Below are positions 1-8,499 of a stretch of 64,000 nt of DNA, piece by piece. Numbering within the stretch: the stretch's first letter is position 1; every line of letters begins with the position of its first letter. Under the pieces are notes generated by a model. It saw only the letters and a list, made by a program, of their open reading frames with translations. It searched no databases and had not been told where the DNA came from. The position numbers were made by a program, and so were the translations under genes. Source of the stretch: Scleromatobacter sp039920745 (GTDB lineage: Bacteria; Pseudomonadota; Gammaproteobacteria; Burkholderiales; Burkholderiaceae_C); assembly GCA_039920745.1 (NCBI GenBank), contig JBDSDD010000049.1, positions 1-64,000 of the forward strand, read 5' to 3'.

Positions 1-255
1 GCCCGGCCGGCATCGGCCAAGCAACTCGGCGTGCTGCTGGCCAGCGGCATGATCGTCGGCGAAGGCTTGTTCGGCGTGGCCCTCGCCGCGCTGACCGTGT
101 TCAGCGGCAAGGACGCGCCGCTGGCCCTCGTGGGCGACAGTTTCGCGAACGCGGCGGTGTGGCTCGGCGGGCTGGGCTTTCTGCTAGCCACCGCTGCGCT
201 GTATCGCTGGCTGGATCGCATGAGCAACAAGGTGGCGGCGTCGACGGTGCGCTGA
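1..255 (+). CDS. OPT-family oligopeptide/metal-chelate transporter, C-terminal fragment
   Basis: Only the last 84 codons lie in the window and the 5' end is cut off. The frame is open from base 1 and stops at TGA 253-255. The fragment has two hydrophobic helices, one around GVLLASGMIVGEGLFGVAL and one around AAVWLGGLGFLLATAALY, and ends in a short charged tail. The ASG-IVGE-L-GV pattern resembles the last membrane segments of OPT (oligopeptide transporter) family proteins, which import short peptides or metal chelates across the inner membrane. The family call rests on this short tail, so substrate and full architecture cannot be judged. No terminator is visible after it. Confidence 0.6.
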   Translation, partial: ARPASAKQLGVLLASGMIVGEGLFGVALAALTVFSGKDAPLALVGDSFANAAVWLGGLGFLLATAALYRWLDRMSNKVAASTVR

Positions 256-794
256 GTTCGCGCCGGGGCGAGTGCCGTCCCGCCAGAGTTGCTGGGCATC
301 GTCAAGGCGGCGGCGCCAACCTGGAGCGGGTCGGCTCGGCATGGACGCAAGTGGGGTCCCGGCCATCGATTGCAACAAATCGTATCCGCACCCCATCAAA
401 TCCCTCGGTCTGACGTCTTTCCGAGTCGACACCGCGGGCCCTGCTGCACGGCCTGCCGCCGCACAAAGTTAGTCGGGATCGAAGAAAGCAGAACGAATCT
501 CCACTTCTCCAGGGCAAAGTTGGATACATGCATGGGTATCTTTCCGCTAACCACTCGCGGACCAGATACCAGTTGGCCGACGAGATATCCGATGTCCGGT
601 CAACATACATCACTGGGTATACACGCCCCCTAGATCGCAAGCTCCAGGAATTCCCGGTATTGCTGACTTTGCGGGCGCTGGCAATCATGCGGCGGGTGTC
701 GACGGCGGGTCGCTCCGAAGCATGAGGCCAACAGCTTCGTCGCGGACGAGCGGCAGTCACCGACACCGATCCAACCTAAACCCAAGGAGTTCTC
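256..794. other. 539-bp intergenic region upstream of the lanthipeptide cluster
   Basis: No convincing gene is present; the short open frames show no recognisable protein. The part from about 470 to 640 is visibly less GC-rich than its surroundings, which suits a regulatory region or the edge of a transferred segment. A weak sigma-70-like candidate is TTGCTG at 660-665, a 17-bp spacer, then AATCAT at 683-688. The precursor gene's ribosome binding site AAGGAG lies at 784-789, 5 bases before the ATG. No clear operator palindrome was seen. Confidence 0.5.
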
Positions 795-989
795 ATGAGT
801 TCTTTCTCGCATGATGCAGCCGACGCCCTGATCGCCAAGTGGCGCACCGAAGCGGACGACGGCCACCCCGCCGGTCCGCTGTTTGCAGGCGGTGAGTTCG
901 CCGAAGCCGACATCATTGGCGACATCGTCTACATCACCAAGCAGTGCGGCAGCGACTGCAGCGGCTCGCACACCCGCTACTGCTGCTGA
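795..989 (+). CDS. Class II lanthipeptide precursor (LanA)
   Basis: This 64-residue peptide has an acidic, Ala-rich leader and a Cys/Ser/Thr-rich end. The C-terminal stretch after Tyr46 holds Thr48, Ser53, Ser56, Ser58 and Thr60 as dehydration candidates, and Cys51, Cys55, Cys63 and Cys64 as ring partners, ending in a Cys-Cys pair. A Gly-Gly lies at residues 32-33, followed by an acidic EFAEAD segment. A strong AAGGAG site sits 5 bases before the ATG. The LanM gene follows after only 4 bases, so the two are probably translated together. Known for the class: LanM dehydrates Ser/Thr and forms lanthionine rings with Cys. The assignment rests on composition plus position; ring pattern, cleavage site and bioactivity are unknown. 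Confidence 0.82.
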   Translation: MSSFSHDAADALIAKWRTEADDGHPAGPLFAGGEFAEADIIGDIVYITKQCGSDCSGSHTRYCC

Positions 990-993
990 AGTC

Positions 994-3879
994 GTGACGG
1001 CGCCCATCAAGGACGCCGGTGACTTCGACGCTTCGCTGGGCTTCCTGTTCTCGTCCTCCCTGGACGAGCTGGTAGCCCAGCTCTCGTCGGTGGCCGGCCT
1101 GGAAGAGCAAGAACGCGTGCTGCTCGTCGACGTGACGCGCGAGACACTTCTATCCGTCGTGGGTGCCAAGCTCACCCGCCTGATGCTGCTCGAGCTCAAT
1201 GCCGCGCGCGTCAGGGGCCAGCTCACGGGCGACACCGGCGAGCAGCGCTTCGAGCAGTTCATCGCGATGTCCGCCCGGCCCGAGTTCTGGCTGGGCCTCG
1301 ATTCCGAATACCCCGACCTGCGGGCGCGCGTGCGCTGCATCGTCGACGAGCGCTGCGCGAGCACGGTACGTTTCGCCGCGCGCTTTGCCGACGACCGCGA
1401 CGCACTGGCCGCGCTGTGCGGCGCCCCGCTCGGCCGCCTGGTGAGCCTCAGCTTCGGCGCCGGTGACGCCCATCAGAATGGCCAGACGGTAGCGCTGGTG
1501 CGATGCTGTGGCGGACGCGTCGTCTACAAGCCTCGATCCCTGGCGGTCGACGCCGCGCTCGGCCAGTTCATCGACAACGCGATGCGTGACGACCCGGTTG
1601 CCACTCGGATCCGCGTGCCACGCGTGCTCGAGCGCCAAGACTACGGCTGGACCGCCTTCGTCGAACATCGACATGCAGCGGACGCGGCCGAACTCTCCTG
1701 TTTCTACCTGGGCATCGGCCACTGGCTGGCCGTGATGCGCCTGGTCAGCGGCAGCGACCTGCACGCCGAAAACCTCATCGCCTGCGGTCCCACGCCGGTG
1801 GTGGTGGACTGCGAAACCCTGTTCACGCCCCGACTGAAGGCCATTCCGACGGGCCTGGGCAATGCCGCCGATCGCGCGATGGAGACGATTGCCAGCACGG
1901 TTCTCAACTGTGGCCTGCTGCCCGGACGCGGTGCGGGCCTGGGCTGGCGCGGGGTGGACAGCTCCGCACTGGGCTCGCTGCCCGGCCAGCAGCCCAAGCT
2001 GCGCCAATTGCAGATCCTGCACAAGCGGTCTGACGAAGCCCGCATCGGCACGCACGAAGTGGACGCCGACCTGTCGCAGAACCACCCGAGCGCCAATCCC
2101 GTGCTCGCCGATCACTGGCCTTGCGTGCTGCGCGGGTTCGACCAGCTCACCGCGCGCCTGCAGGCGATGGACGCGCGCGGCGAGATCGAGCCATTGCTGG
2201 CACCGTTCCGAGCCTGTCGCATTCGCATCGTGCCGCGTGCCACCGAGGTCTACGCGGAACTCGGTCGCATGCTGTGGCACCCCGTGTCGCTGCACAAGCC
2301 GGAGGAGGCCGTGGCGCGTGCGCACGAGCTGCTGATGCGCATGGGGATGCGCGTGCGCGTCGCGCCGAGCGACCCGGCGGTCGTGGCCGGCGAGGTGGCC
2401 GACCTGCTCGACGGCAATGTGCCGTTCTTCACCACCATCGCAGGCCACGGCGTGCTCGAGGCGCCGCGCGGCACCACGTGGATGCGTCCTTGCGATCTCG
2501 TCAGCGAAGCGCTTGTCAGCTGGCGCGCGGCCGACTTCGGTCTCGAGCGCCGCGTGATCCAGGCGGCCCTCGTGAGCGCCTACATCAACGACGGATGGAT
2601 GCCGGAAGAGGTGTTGCTCAAGCCCGCGCGCATTCATGTCGACGGCCTCGACGCGCGGCGTCGCCGCCAGGCTGCCGGCATCATGTCGGAGCTGGTGGCA
2701 GCGGGCATCCATGGCGACGACGGCACGGTGACCTGGATCGCACCGATCCTCGGCCAGTCCGGATGGGCGGTGCAGCCGCTGGACCAGGATCTGTACAACG
2801 GCGCGTCCGGCACCGCCGTGCTGGTGGCCGCGTACCTGCGCGAGGTCGAGGCCGGACGGGCCGACCCGGTGCCCGGCGTCGATGTGCTGTTGCCGCAGTT
2901 GACCCGGATGCTTCACAACGCCGAGGCGCTGCGCGACCGCCAACGCAGCGAAGTCAAGAAGCCGCGGCCGGGTGCGCCCGGGGGCTTCATCGGCCTGGGC
3001 TCGCAGATCTGGGCCTGGTTGCTGCTGCGCCATTGGGACATCGAACCAGGTGCCGCGATCGAACGCGCCTGTGCGATCGCCGACTACATGCCCGATGCGG
3101 TCGCTGCCGACACCGTCAACGACATTCTCATCGGCAAGGCAGGCGCCGTCGTGCCGCTGCTCATGCTGGCGAAGGCCAGCGGTCAGCGCCGTTTCCTGGA
3201 CATGGCGGTGGACATCGGGGACCGGCTCTGCGCGGCAGCGCTGGCCACCGGTGACAAGGTGCATTGGCCGCACTCGAGCGGGCCCGATGGCCTCGGCGGT
3301 TTCGCGCACGGCGTCAGCGGCATCGGCTGGGCGCTGCAAAAGCTCGCCTCGGCCAGTGGGCACGAGCGCTTCGCGAACACCGCAGCCGCGGCGTTTCGCT
3401 TCGAAGATTCGCTCTATGACGAGCAGGAGCAGAACTGGCTGGACATGCGGCGCATCGACGGCGTGCGCACCGCGGCGGCCTGGTGCCATGGCGCGGTGGG
3501 CATCGGCCTCGCGCAGGCCGACCTTCATCCGGGATTGGTCGACGACGCGGCACGCACCAAGGTACGCCGCGCCGCGGCAGCGGCCTGGCGCCAGGGCATG
3601 GGCTGGAACCAGAGCCTGTGCCACGGCGACTTCGGCTCCGTCGAACTGCTGCTGGTCGCCATCGACGCGGGCCTGGCGCCCGAGGGCATGACGCGCGAGT
3701 CGCTGCTGGCCCACGTCGTCGGTGCGATGGAAACACACGGGCCGGTCAGTGGCATCACGCGCGGCACGTTCTCGCCCGGGCTGTTGCCCGGCCTGGGAGG
3801 CGTCGCGTACCAGTTGCTGCGCATGCATCCCGACAGTGACTTGCCGTCGCTGCTGACGCTGGCGGGAGGAGCGTTCTGA
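994..3879 (+). CDS. lanM: Class II lanthionine synthetase LanM (dehydratase/cyclase)
   Basis: This bifunctional enzyme of about 961 residues would install (methyl)lanthionine rings in the upstream precursor. The N-terminal kinase-like dehydratase shows Lys179 in VYKPRS, the D-L-H-A-E-N motif (D255, H257, N260) and D-C-E (D272, E274), as in CylM-type enzymes. The C-terminal LanC-like cyclase has GGFAHGVSGIGWAL, Trp-Cys831-His-Gly and Cys876-His877-Gly, the expected zinc ligands and active-site His. I place the start at GTG 994, 4 bases after the precursor stop. The frame stays open upstream to 883 but that part overlaps the precursor gene and is low-complexity. Length and motif order are normal for LanM. 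It is the middle gene of a three-gene cluster. Confidence 0.93.
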   Translation: MTAPIKDAGDFDASLGFLFSSSLDELVAQLSSVAGLEEQERVLLVDVTRETLLSVVGAKLTRLMLLELNAARVRGQLTGDTGEQRFEQFIAMSARPEFWLGLDSEYPDLRARVRCIVDERCASTVRFAARFADDRDALAALCGAPLGRLVSLSFGAGDAHQNGQTVALVRCCGGRVVYKPRSLAVDAALGQFIDNAMRDDPVATRIRVPRVLERQDYGWTAFVEHRHAADAAELSCFYLGIGHWLAVMRLVSGSDLHAENLIACGPTPVVVDCETLFTPRLKAIPTGLGNAADRAMETIASTVLNCGLLPGRGAGLGWRGVDSSALGSLPGQQPKLRQLQILHKRSDEARIGTHEVDADLSQNHPSANPVLADHWPCVLRGFDQLTARLQAMDARGEIEPLLAPFRACRIRIVPRATEVYAELGRMLWHPVSLHKPEEAVARAHELLMRMGMRVRVAPSDPAVVAGEVADLLDGNVPFFTTIAGHGVLEAPRGTTWMRPCDLVSEALVSWRAADFGLERRVIQAALVSAYINDGWMPEEVLLKPARIHVDGLDARRRRQAAGIMSELVAAGIHGDDGTVTWIAPILGQSGWAVQPLDQDLYNGASGTAVLVAAYLREVEAGRADPVPGVDVLLPQLTRMLHNAEALRDRQRSEVKKPRPGAPGGFIGLGSQIWAWLLLRHWDIEPGAAIERACAIADYMPDAVAADTVNDILIGKAGAVVPLLMLAKASGQRRFLDMAVDIGDRLCAAALATGDKVHWPHSSGPDGLGGFAHGVSGIGWALQKLASASGHERFANTAAAAFRFEDSLYDEQEQNWLDMRRIDGVRTAAAWCHGAVGIGLAQADLHPGLVDDAARTKVRRAAAAAWRQGMGWNQSLCHGDFGSVELLLVAIDAGLAPEGMTRESLLAHVVGAMETHGPVSGITRGTFSPGLLPGLGGVAYQLLRMHPDSDLPSLLTLAGGAF

Positions 3880-3923
3880 GCGCGGAAACGGCCCCCGTCG
3901 AACTCGAGACGCCCTACTGGCGC

Positions 3924-5771
3924 ATGGACGGCCCGACGGCCGGCTCCGCGGGCCGCTGGCTGGCCGTCGAGCGGCTCTGCATGGCCGTGCGCCCGGTCGT
4001 CGACGTGCTGGCCCGCGCCGCGCCTCGGCTGGCCGTGGCCGTCGTCGTGCTTCAACTGGCCTCGGGGCTGATCACCACCGGCGTGTTGCTGGCGAGCGCC
4101 GCGGCCATCAATGCGTTGCTGGCGCACGCGCTCAACGCCGAGCGCCTGCGCGCCGCGCTGCCGGCGATGATCTTCCTGGCGGTCGCCTTCACGATCAAGC
4201 TCGCGCTCGACGCCCTGACGACGCGCGTTCGCGCGGAGTTGTCGCCACGCGTGCACCGCATCGCGCAGGCCCAACTGCTGGAGGCCAGCCTGAAAGTGGA
4301 GCTCGCGGCATTCGACGACCCAAGCTTCTACGACCAGTTGCACCGCGCACGCGATCGGGGCGTGATGCACATGGAGACGGCGACCGACAGCCTGGTCGAC
4401 GCGCTGGCCGCGCTGGTCGGCGTGGCAGGCGCCGCGTTGGCCTTGTTCTGGCTCGACCCTGTCCTGCTGCCGGTGCTGGCCGTGGCGCTGCTGCCGCAGG
4501 CCTGGGGCGCGTTCGCCGTGGCACGGCTGCACATGGCCAGCATGCCGGAGACGGTATCGCTGAACCGCCAAGTGGACATGATGATCGAGCTCGCCACCGA
4601 TCGCGACAACGCCCCAGAAATCCGCAGCTACCAGGCGCAGGACTATGTCAGCGCCGAATACGCGCGCAGCGCCGACGCGATGCAGGCCCACCTGGTGCAG
4701 CTGGGCGTGGCCGAGGCGCGGGTGCGCACGCTCGGCAGCGTGTTGTCGGCCCTGGGCGTGGCGTTCACTTTCGGGGTGCTGGGCTGGCTGCTGTGGACCG
4801 ATCGTCTGCCGCTGGCCGCGGCCGGCGCCACGCTGTTTGCGGTGCGCACAGCCGGGCAGGCCCTGGAGCGGCTCATGCAAGTGGGCAGTTCGCTGTTCGA
4901 GAAAGGCTTGTACCTGGCCGACTACCGCGCCTTCATCGAGCAGGCCGCGCAGCGCCAGCGCCCGCTTGCTGGCGCACAGGCCGCTGCGATACCGGCGTTG
5001 ATCGAACTGGATCGCGTCGGATTCCACTATGCGGGGCGACGCGACGACCCGGCGCTGCGCGACATCTCGCTGAGCATCCGCGCGGGCGAGACGATCGCGT
5101 TCGTCGGCGAAAACGGCTCCGGCAAGACGACGCTCGCCAAGCTCATCGCGGGCCTCTACCAACCGGCCGAGGGCCACATCCGCTGGGACGGCACCGACAT
5201 CCGCGACATCGATCCGCGCAGCCTCGCCGACCGCATCGCGATGGTGCTGCAGCGCCCCGTGCGCTGGCCGCGCAGCGCCAGCCACAACGTGCGCGTGGGA
5301 CGCCATGCACGCGTCGATCCGGGCGACACTGCACTCAAGCAGGCGGCCAGCGATTCACGCGCGCAGGAGGTCATCGACCGCCTGCCTCAGGGTTGGGACA
5401 CCTTGCTGTCACGCACGTTCCGCGGTGGCGTGGACCTGTCCGGCGGCCAGTGGCAGCGCCTGGCCGTGGCGCGCGGCCTTTTTCGCGACGCCCCGCTGGT
5501 GATCTGGGACGAGCCGACCGCCCCGCTGGACGCCCGCGCCGAGCACGCGGTGTTCGAGTCACTGCGCCAGCTCGCCCGCAATCGCACAGTCATCCTGATC
5601 ACGCATCGCCTGGCCAGCGTGCGCAACGCCGACCGCATCTTCTTCCTGGAACGTGGCCGGCTGGTCGAGCAAGGCCGCCATGAAGACTTGCTGGCGGCCG
5701 ACGGGCGCTATGCCGAGCTCTACAAGCTGCAGACGCGCCTGCATGCGCTCGAGGCAGCGTCGACGGCCTGA
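3924..5771 (+). CDS. Lanthipeptide ABC exporter, fused permease/ATPase without C39 peptidase
   Basis: This half-transporter has about six transmembrane helices (residues roughly 30-310) followed by a nucleotide-binding domain: Walker A GENGSGKTT at 395-403, signature LSGGQ at 505-509, Walker B LVIWDEP with D529/E530, and the H-loop THR. It would export the modified peptide through the inner membrane. Bacteriocin LanT proteins often carry an N-terminal C39 protease that removes the leader; none is present here. The listed ATG lacks a good ribosome site. The frame continues upstream through a PYWRM-containing segment to a CTG at 3876 that overlaps the LanM stop and has GGGAGGA 5 bases before it, so the real start may be there (about 631 residues). 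Confidence 0.88.
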   Translation: MDGPTAGSAGRWLAVERLCMAVRPVVDVLARAAPRLAVAVVVLQLASGLITTGVLLASAAAINALLAHALNAERLRAALPAMIFLAVAFTIKLALDALTTRVRAELSPRVHRIAQAQLLEASLKVELAAFDDPSFYDQLHRARDRGVMHMETATDSLVDALAALVGVAGAALALFWLDPVLLPVLAVALLPQAWGAFAVARLHMASMPETVSLNRQVDMMIELATDRDNAPEIRSYQAQDYVSAEYARSADAMQAHLVQLGVAEARVRTLGSVLSALGVAFTFGVLGWLLWTDRLPLAAAGATLFAVRTAGQALERLMQVGSSLFEKGLYLADYRAFIEQAAQRQRPLAGAQAAAIPALIELDRVGFHYAGRRDDPALRDISLSIRAGETIAFVGENGSGKTTLAKLIAGLYQPAEGHIRWDGTDIRDIDPRSLADRIAMVLQRPVRWPRSASHNVRVGRHARVDPGDTALKQAASDSRAQEVIDRLPQGWDTLLSRTFRGGVDLSGGQWQRLAVARGLFRDAPLVIWDEPTAPLDARAEHAVFESLRQLARNRTVILITHRLASVRNADRIFFLERGRLVEQGRHEDLLAADGRYAELYKLQTRLHALEAASTA

Positions 5772-6007
5772 CGCCTGCATTCGCGCCTCCTTCTCGCGCG
5801 CAGCGCCGAAGCCGCCGCTCGGGCATTGGGGCCAGGCCGGCCTTGGAGGCCAACCGCTGGTCAGCGGCAGAGTCAGCACAGGACGTCCGGGCAGCAAAGC
5901 GACGGCGCCAGAAGAAGGCACATACTCCCTGCCTGGGGGCGCCTGCATCTCGTCAAGTTGCTGCGCCCCGCCGCCACTGTTCTTGCGCTCAACGTCCACG
6001 ATTGCCC

Positions 6008-7162
6008 ATGCGACTCTCAGAATTCATTTTGACCCATCGTGAGGCCATCCTGGCTGACTGGGTGGAGTTCGCGCGCACGCGGTTGGCAGTGACCCATGGC
6101 ATGAGCGAGCTGGCACTGCGCGACGACGCCGAGGACATCCTGACGGAGGTCGCCCGGGACATGCTCAGTCCGCAGGGAAGCTCGCGTCAGCTCGCCAAAT
6201 CCCAAGGCATGAACGCGGACGAAGTCAGTGAACTCGACGAACCGGCCAGAGCGCACGCGCTGCAGCGAGCCCGAAGCGGATTCGAGGTGAATCAGATGGT
6301 GGCCGAATATCGTGCGTTGCGGGCGACGGTGCTGCGCCTCTGGAGCCGCAGTCCGCGTCTGGTCTCCGTCGAAGACATCGACGATGTGACGCGATTCAAC
6401 GAGGCCATCGACGAGGCATTGGCAACATCGCTGAGACACTTCGTCACGGAGGTGGACCGAGCTCGCAATCTGTTCCTGGGCGTCCTGGGTCACGACTTGC
6501 GCACACCGCTGAGCACCATCGTCAACTGCGCGAAGACATTGGAACTGCAGCATCCCGAGGGGCACAACGGGGCACAGGCGATTCTTCGCAGCGCCGGCAA
6601 GATGAAGTCACTCGTCGATGTCGTCCTGGCCTACACGCGCAAGAGCCTGGGCGTCACCCTGCCCATCAAACCCGAGGAGATGCTGCTGGAAGATGTCGTA
6701 CGGGATGCCGTGCAGGAGCTCGAACACGCGATCCCTGGGCGGCAGATCGACTACACCAGCGTTGGCGACTCGACGGGCCAATGGGACCGACTGCGCATGG
6801 GACAGATGGTGTCCAACGTGGTTGGAAACGCCTTGAAGTATGGAACCGCCGGGCAAGCTGTGACGGTCACGCTGGATGCGTCGGATCGCGACGAAATCGT
6901 CCTCCAGGTCCGCAATCTCGGCTCCCCGATTCCAGATGCGATGCTCAACGACATCTTCGAGCCGCTGGTGCGCGGAACCAACGTCGTCGGTCATCAGCAC
7001 GCAGGCGGAGCCGACATGGGATTGGGCCTGTACATCGCACGCGAGGTGGTTTCAGCCCATCTGGGTTCGATACGGGCCACCTCGTCGGACGAAGCTGGAA
7101 CTGTCTTCGAGATCCGGTTGCCCAAGGGAACGATCTGGACGGATGGCGGCTTCGAAAGCTGA
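6008..7162 (+). CDS. Sensor histidine kinase with RsbRD-type N-terminal domain
   Basis: This 384-residue protein is apparently cytosolic, since no membrane segment is visible. Residues about 1-140 form a helical region of the RsbRD/globin-like sensor kind (start MRLSEFILTHREAILADW). The kinase part has an H-box GHDLRTPLS with the phospho-acceptor at His162, an N-box VVGNALKYG, and a glycine-rich MGLGLYIA box. The ATG at 6008 was chosen because the domain begins exactly there and the upstream open frame is non-homologous. No response regulator is encoded nearby. It follows the lanthipeptide exporter by 236 bp on the same strand, so a link to the cluster is possible but unproven. The gene ends convergent with the OmpA-family gene. 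Confidence 0.85.
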   Translation: MRLSEFILTHREAILADWVEFARTRLAVTHGMSELALRDDAEDILTEVARDMLSPQGSSRQLAKSQGMNADEVSELDEPARAHALQRARSGFEVNQMVAEYRALRATVLRLWSRSPRLVSVEDIDDVTRFNEAIDEALATSLRHFVTEVDRARNLFLGVLGHDLRTPLSTIVNCAKTLELQHPEGHNGAQAILRSAGKMKSLVDVVLAYTRKSLGVTLPIKPEEMLLEDVVRDAVQELEHAIPGRQIDYTSVGDSTGQWDRLRMGQMVSNVVGNALKYGTAGQAVTVTLDASDRDEIVLQVRNLGSPIPDAMLNDIFEPLVRGTNVVGHQHAGGADMGLGLYIAREVVSAHLGSIRATSSDEAGTVFEIRLPKGTIWTDGGFES

Positions 7163-7270
7163 ACGTCCCACGCCAAGGCTTCAAGGCGTCTCGATTGACG
7201 ACGCCTGGCTCCGGCGCCCTCAAGCGGACGCTCGAGCGTGTGCGTCGGGGCCCGGGCCAGGCGTTGCCTC

Positions 7271-8443
7271 TCAACGATTCGCCGTCCCCGTCACCTCGAC
7301 ATCCACACGACGATCCGGCTGCAGGCAGGCGATCAGCTTGGCGCTTGGCTTGTTGCCACGGCAATCCTCCGTCTTCGTTACCGGTTGAGTCTCGCCCTTG
7401 CCGATCGTCACGATTTTTGCCGAATCGATGCCGCCCGGCCCGGCCAGGTAGGCCTTGACCGCCTCCGCGCGTCGTTGCGACAGCTTCTCGTTGTAGGCGG
7501 AGGTGCCCAGTCGATCGGTGTGGCCCTCGACGGTGATTCGCTCGAACTGCATGCCACGCAGTTCCTGCGCGAAGGTGTTCAGGGCCTCGTCGCCCTTCGT
7601 CGTGATCGTGAAACGATCAAAGGCGAACAGCGTGTCGGCCGCAAAGCTGACGCGGCGCGGGGGCGCCGGCGGCATCGGAGGCGGGGGCGGCGGCGGGGGC
7701 GCCATCACGGCCACCGGCGGCGGGGGCGGCGGCGCAGCGGGCGGTGCCTCGTAGACCTGGGCGACCAGCGGGTGTTCGACCGGCGCGGCGCCGCGTCCGA
7801 ACGCCCAGACCAGGCCGGCGGAGAACACGTTGACGTCGCCATGGTTGCCCACCGCATCGTTGACACGATAGCGCTCGGCCTCGCCGCGCAGCATCAAGTT
7901 GCGGGTCAGGGCGTACTGCAGGCCGGCGCCGACCTTGTAGTTGAGCGCGCTCTTGCTCGGATTCGGATCGAGCGCCACCACCGCCCCGGTGCCGCGGAAC
8001 GTGTCGTGCGCGGTGGCGTACTGGCCACCGACGCGACCGATGACGGACAGGTTCTCGTAGATCGGCAGCGTGCCGACCAGGTCCAGGTTCAGTCCGTGCA
8101 GGCGGATGCGCCCGTCGAGCGTGCCCGCGGGCACGGTCGTGGAGGTGAAGCCGAATCGACCCAGGCTGAAGTAGCCGCCCTCGAGGCCGACGTAGCGATT
8201 GAACTGGTAGCCGGCGAAGGCCTTCCACGCCTTGTCCTTTTCATCGCGCGTCATCGACGACGTGACCAGCCCCTGGGACAGCAGTTCGGCATTGATGCGG
8301 GGCTCGTCGATCTTGGCCCGCGATTGGCCGAACGAGCCACCGAGATAGAAATAGCCGGGCTCGTCCTGGGCCAAGGCAGGGGCTGCGAACAGGGAGGCCA
8401 GGCCGGCGAGGCCCGCCAGGCGAAATGCGACGAGGGACTTCAT
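7271..8443 (-). CDS. OmpA-family outer-membrane protein
   Basis: This 390-residue protein begins with a signal peptide (cleavage near APALAQ). An eight-strand-type beta-barrel region with alternating aromatic residues follows (YFYLGGSFGQ onward). A proline-rich linker of about 30 residues comes next, then a C-terminal OmpA/MotB domain with the peptidoglycan-binding GHTDRLGTSAYNEKLSQRRA motif. It should sit in the outer membrane and bind peptidoglycan non-covalently. The ATG at 8443 is chosen for its signal peptide; the upstream open frame reads as noise. It lies 56 bp downstream of the ice-binding-type lipoprotein on the same strand, so the two are probably co-transcribed. Two Cys in the OmpA domain (DC...AC) probably form a disulfide. 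Confidence 0.88.
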   Translation of the reverse strand: MKSLVAFRLAGLAGLASLFAAPALAQDEPGYFYLGGSFGQSRAKIDEPRINAELLSQGLVTSSMTRDEKDKAWKAFAGYQFNRYVGLEGGYFSLGRFGFTSTTVPAGTLDGRIRLHGLNLDLVGTLPIYENLSVIGRVGGQYATAHDTFRGTGAVVALDPNPSKSALNYKVGAGLQYALTRNLMLRGEAERYRVNDAVGNHGDVNVFSAGLVWAFGRGAAPVEHPLVAQVYEAPPAAPPPPPPVAVMAPPPPPPPPMPPAPPRRVSFAADTLFAFDRFTITTKGDEALNTFAQELRGMQFERITVEGHTDRLGTSAYNEKLSQRRAEAVKAYLAGPGGIDSAKIVTIGKGETQPVTKTEDCRGNKPSAKLIACLQPDRRVDVEVTGTANR

Positions 8444-8499
8444 GATGGGCTTTCTGACGATGGACAGGCGCGTGGGGCTGAGCGAGGCGTGGCGGCGCA

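Noticed and set aside
289..633. 114-codon open frame upstream of the precursor gene
   Set aside because: No recognisable domain, no good ribosome site and unnatural composition; it was kept as intergenic.
883..993. N-terminal extension of LanM by 37 residues
   Set aside because: It overlaps the precursor gene in another frame, is Ser/Ala/Thr-rich and shows no LanM homology; GTG 994 fits coupling to the precursor stop.
1150..3828. Very long antisense open frame over the LanM gene, and others like it over 14534-17455, 28368-30872 and 34736-37450
   Set aside because: High GC content leaves the opposite strand free of stops. The translations are Arg/Gln/Gly/Ala-rich, without domains, and lie wholly over well-defined genes.
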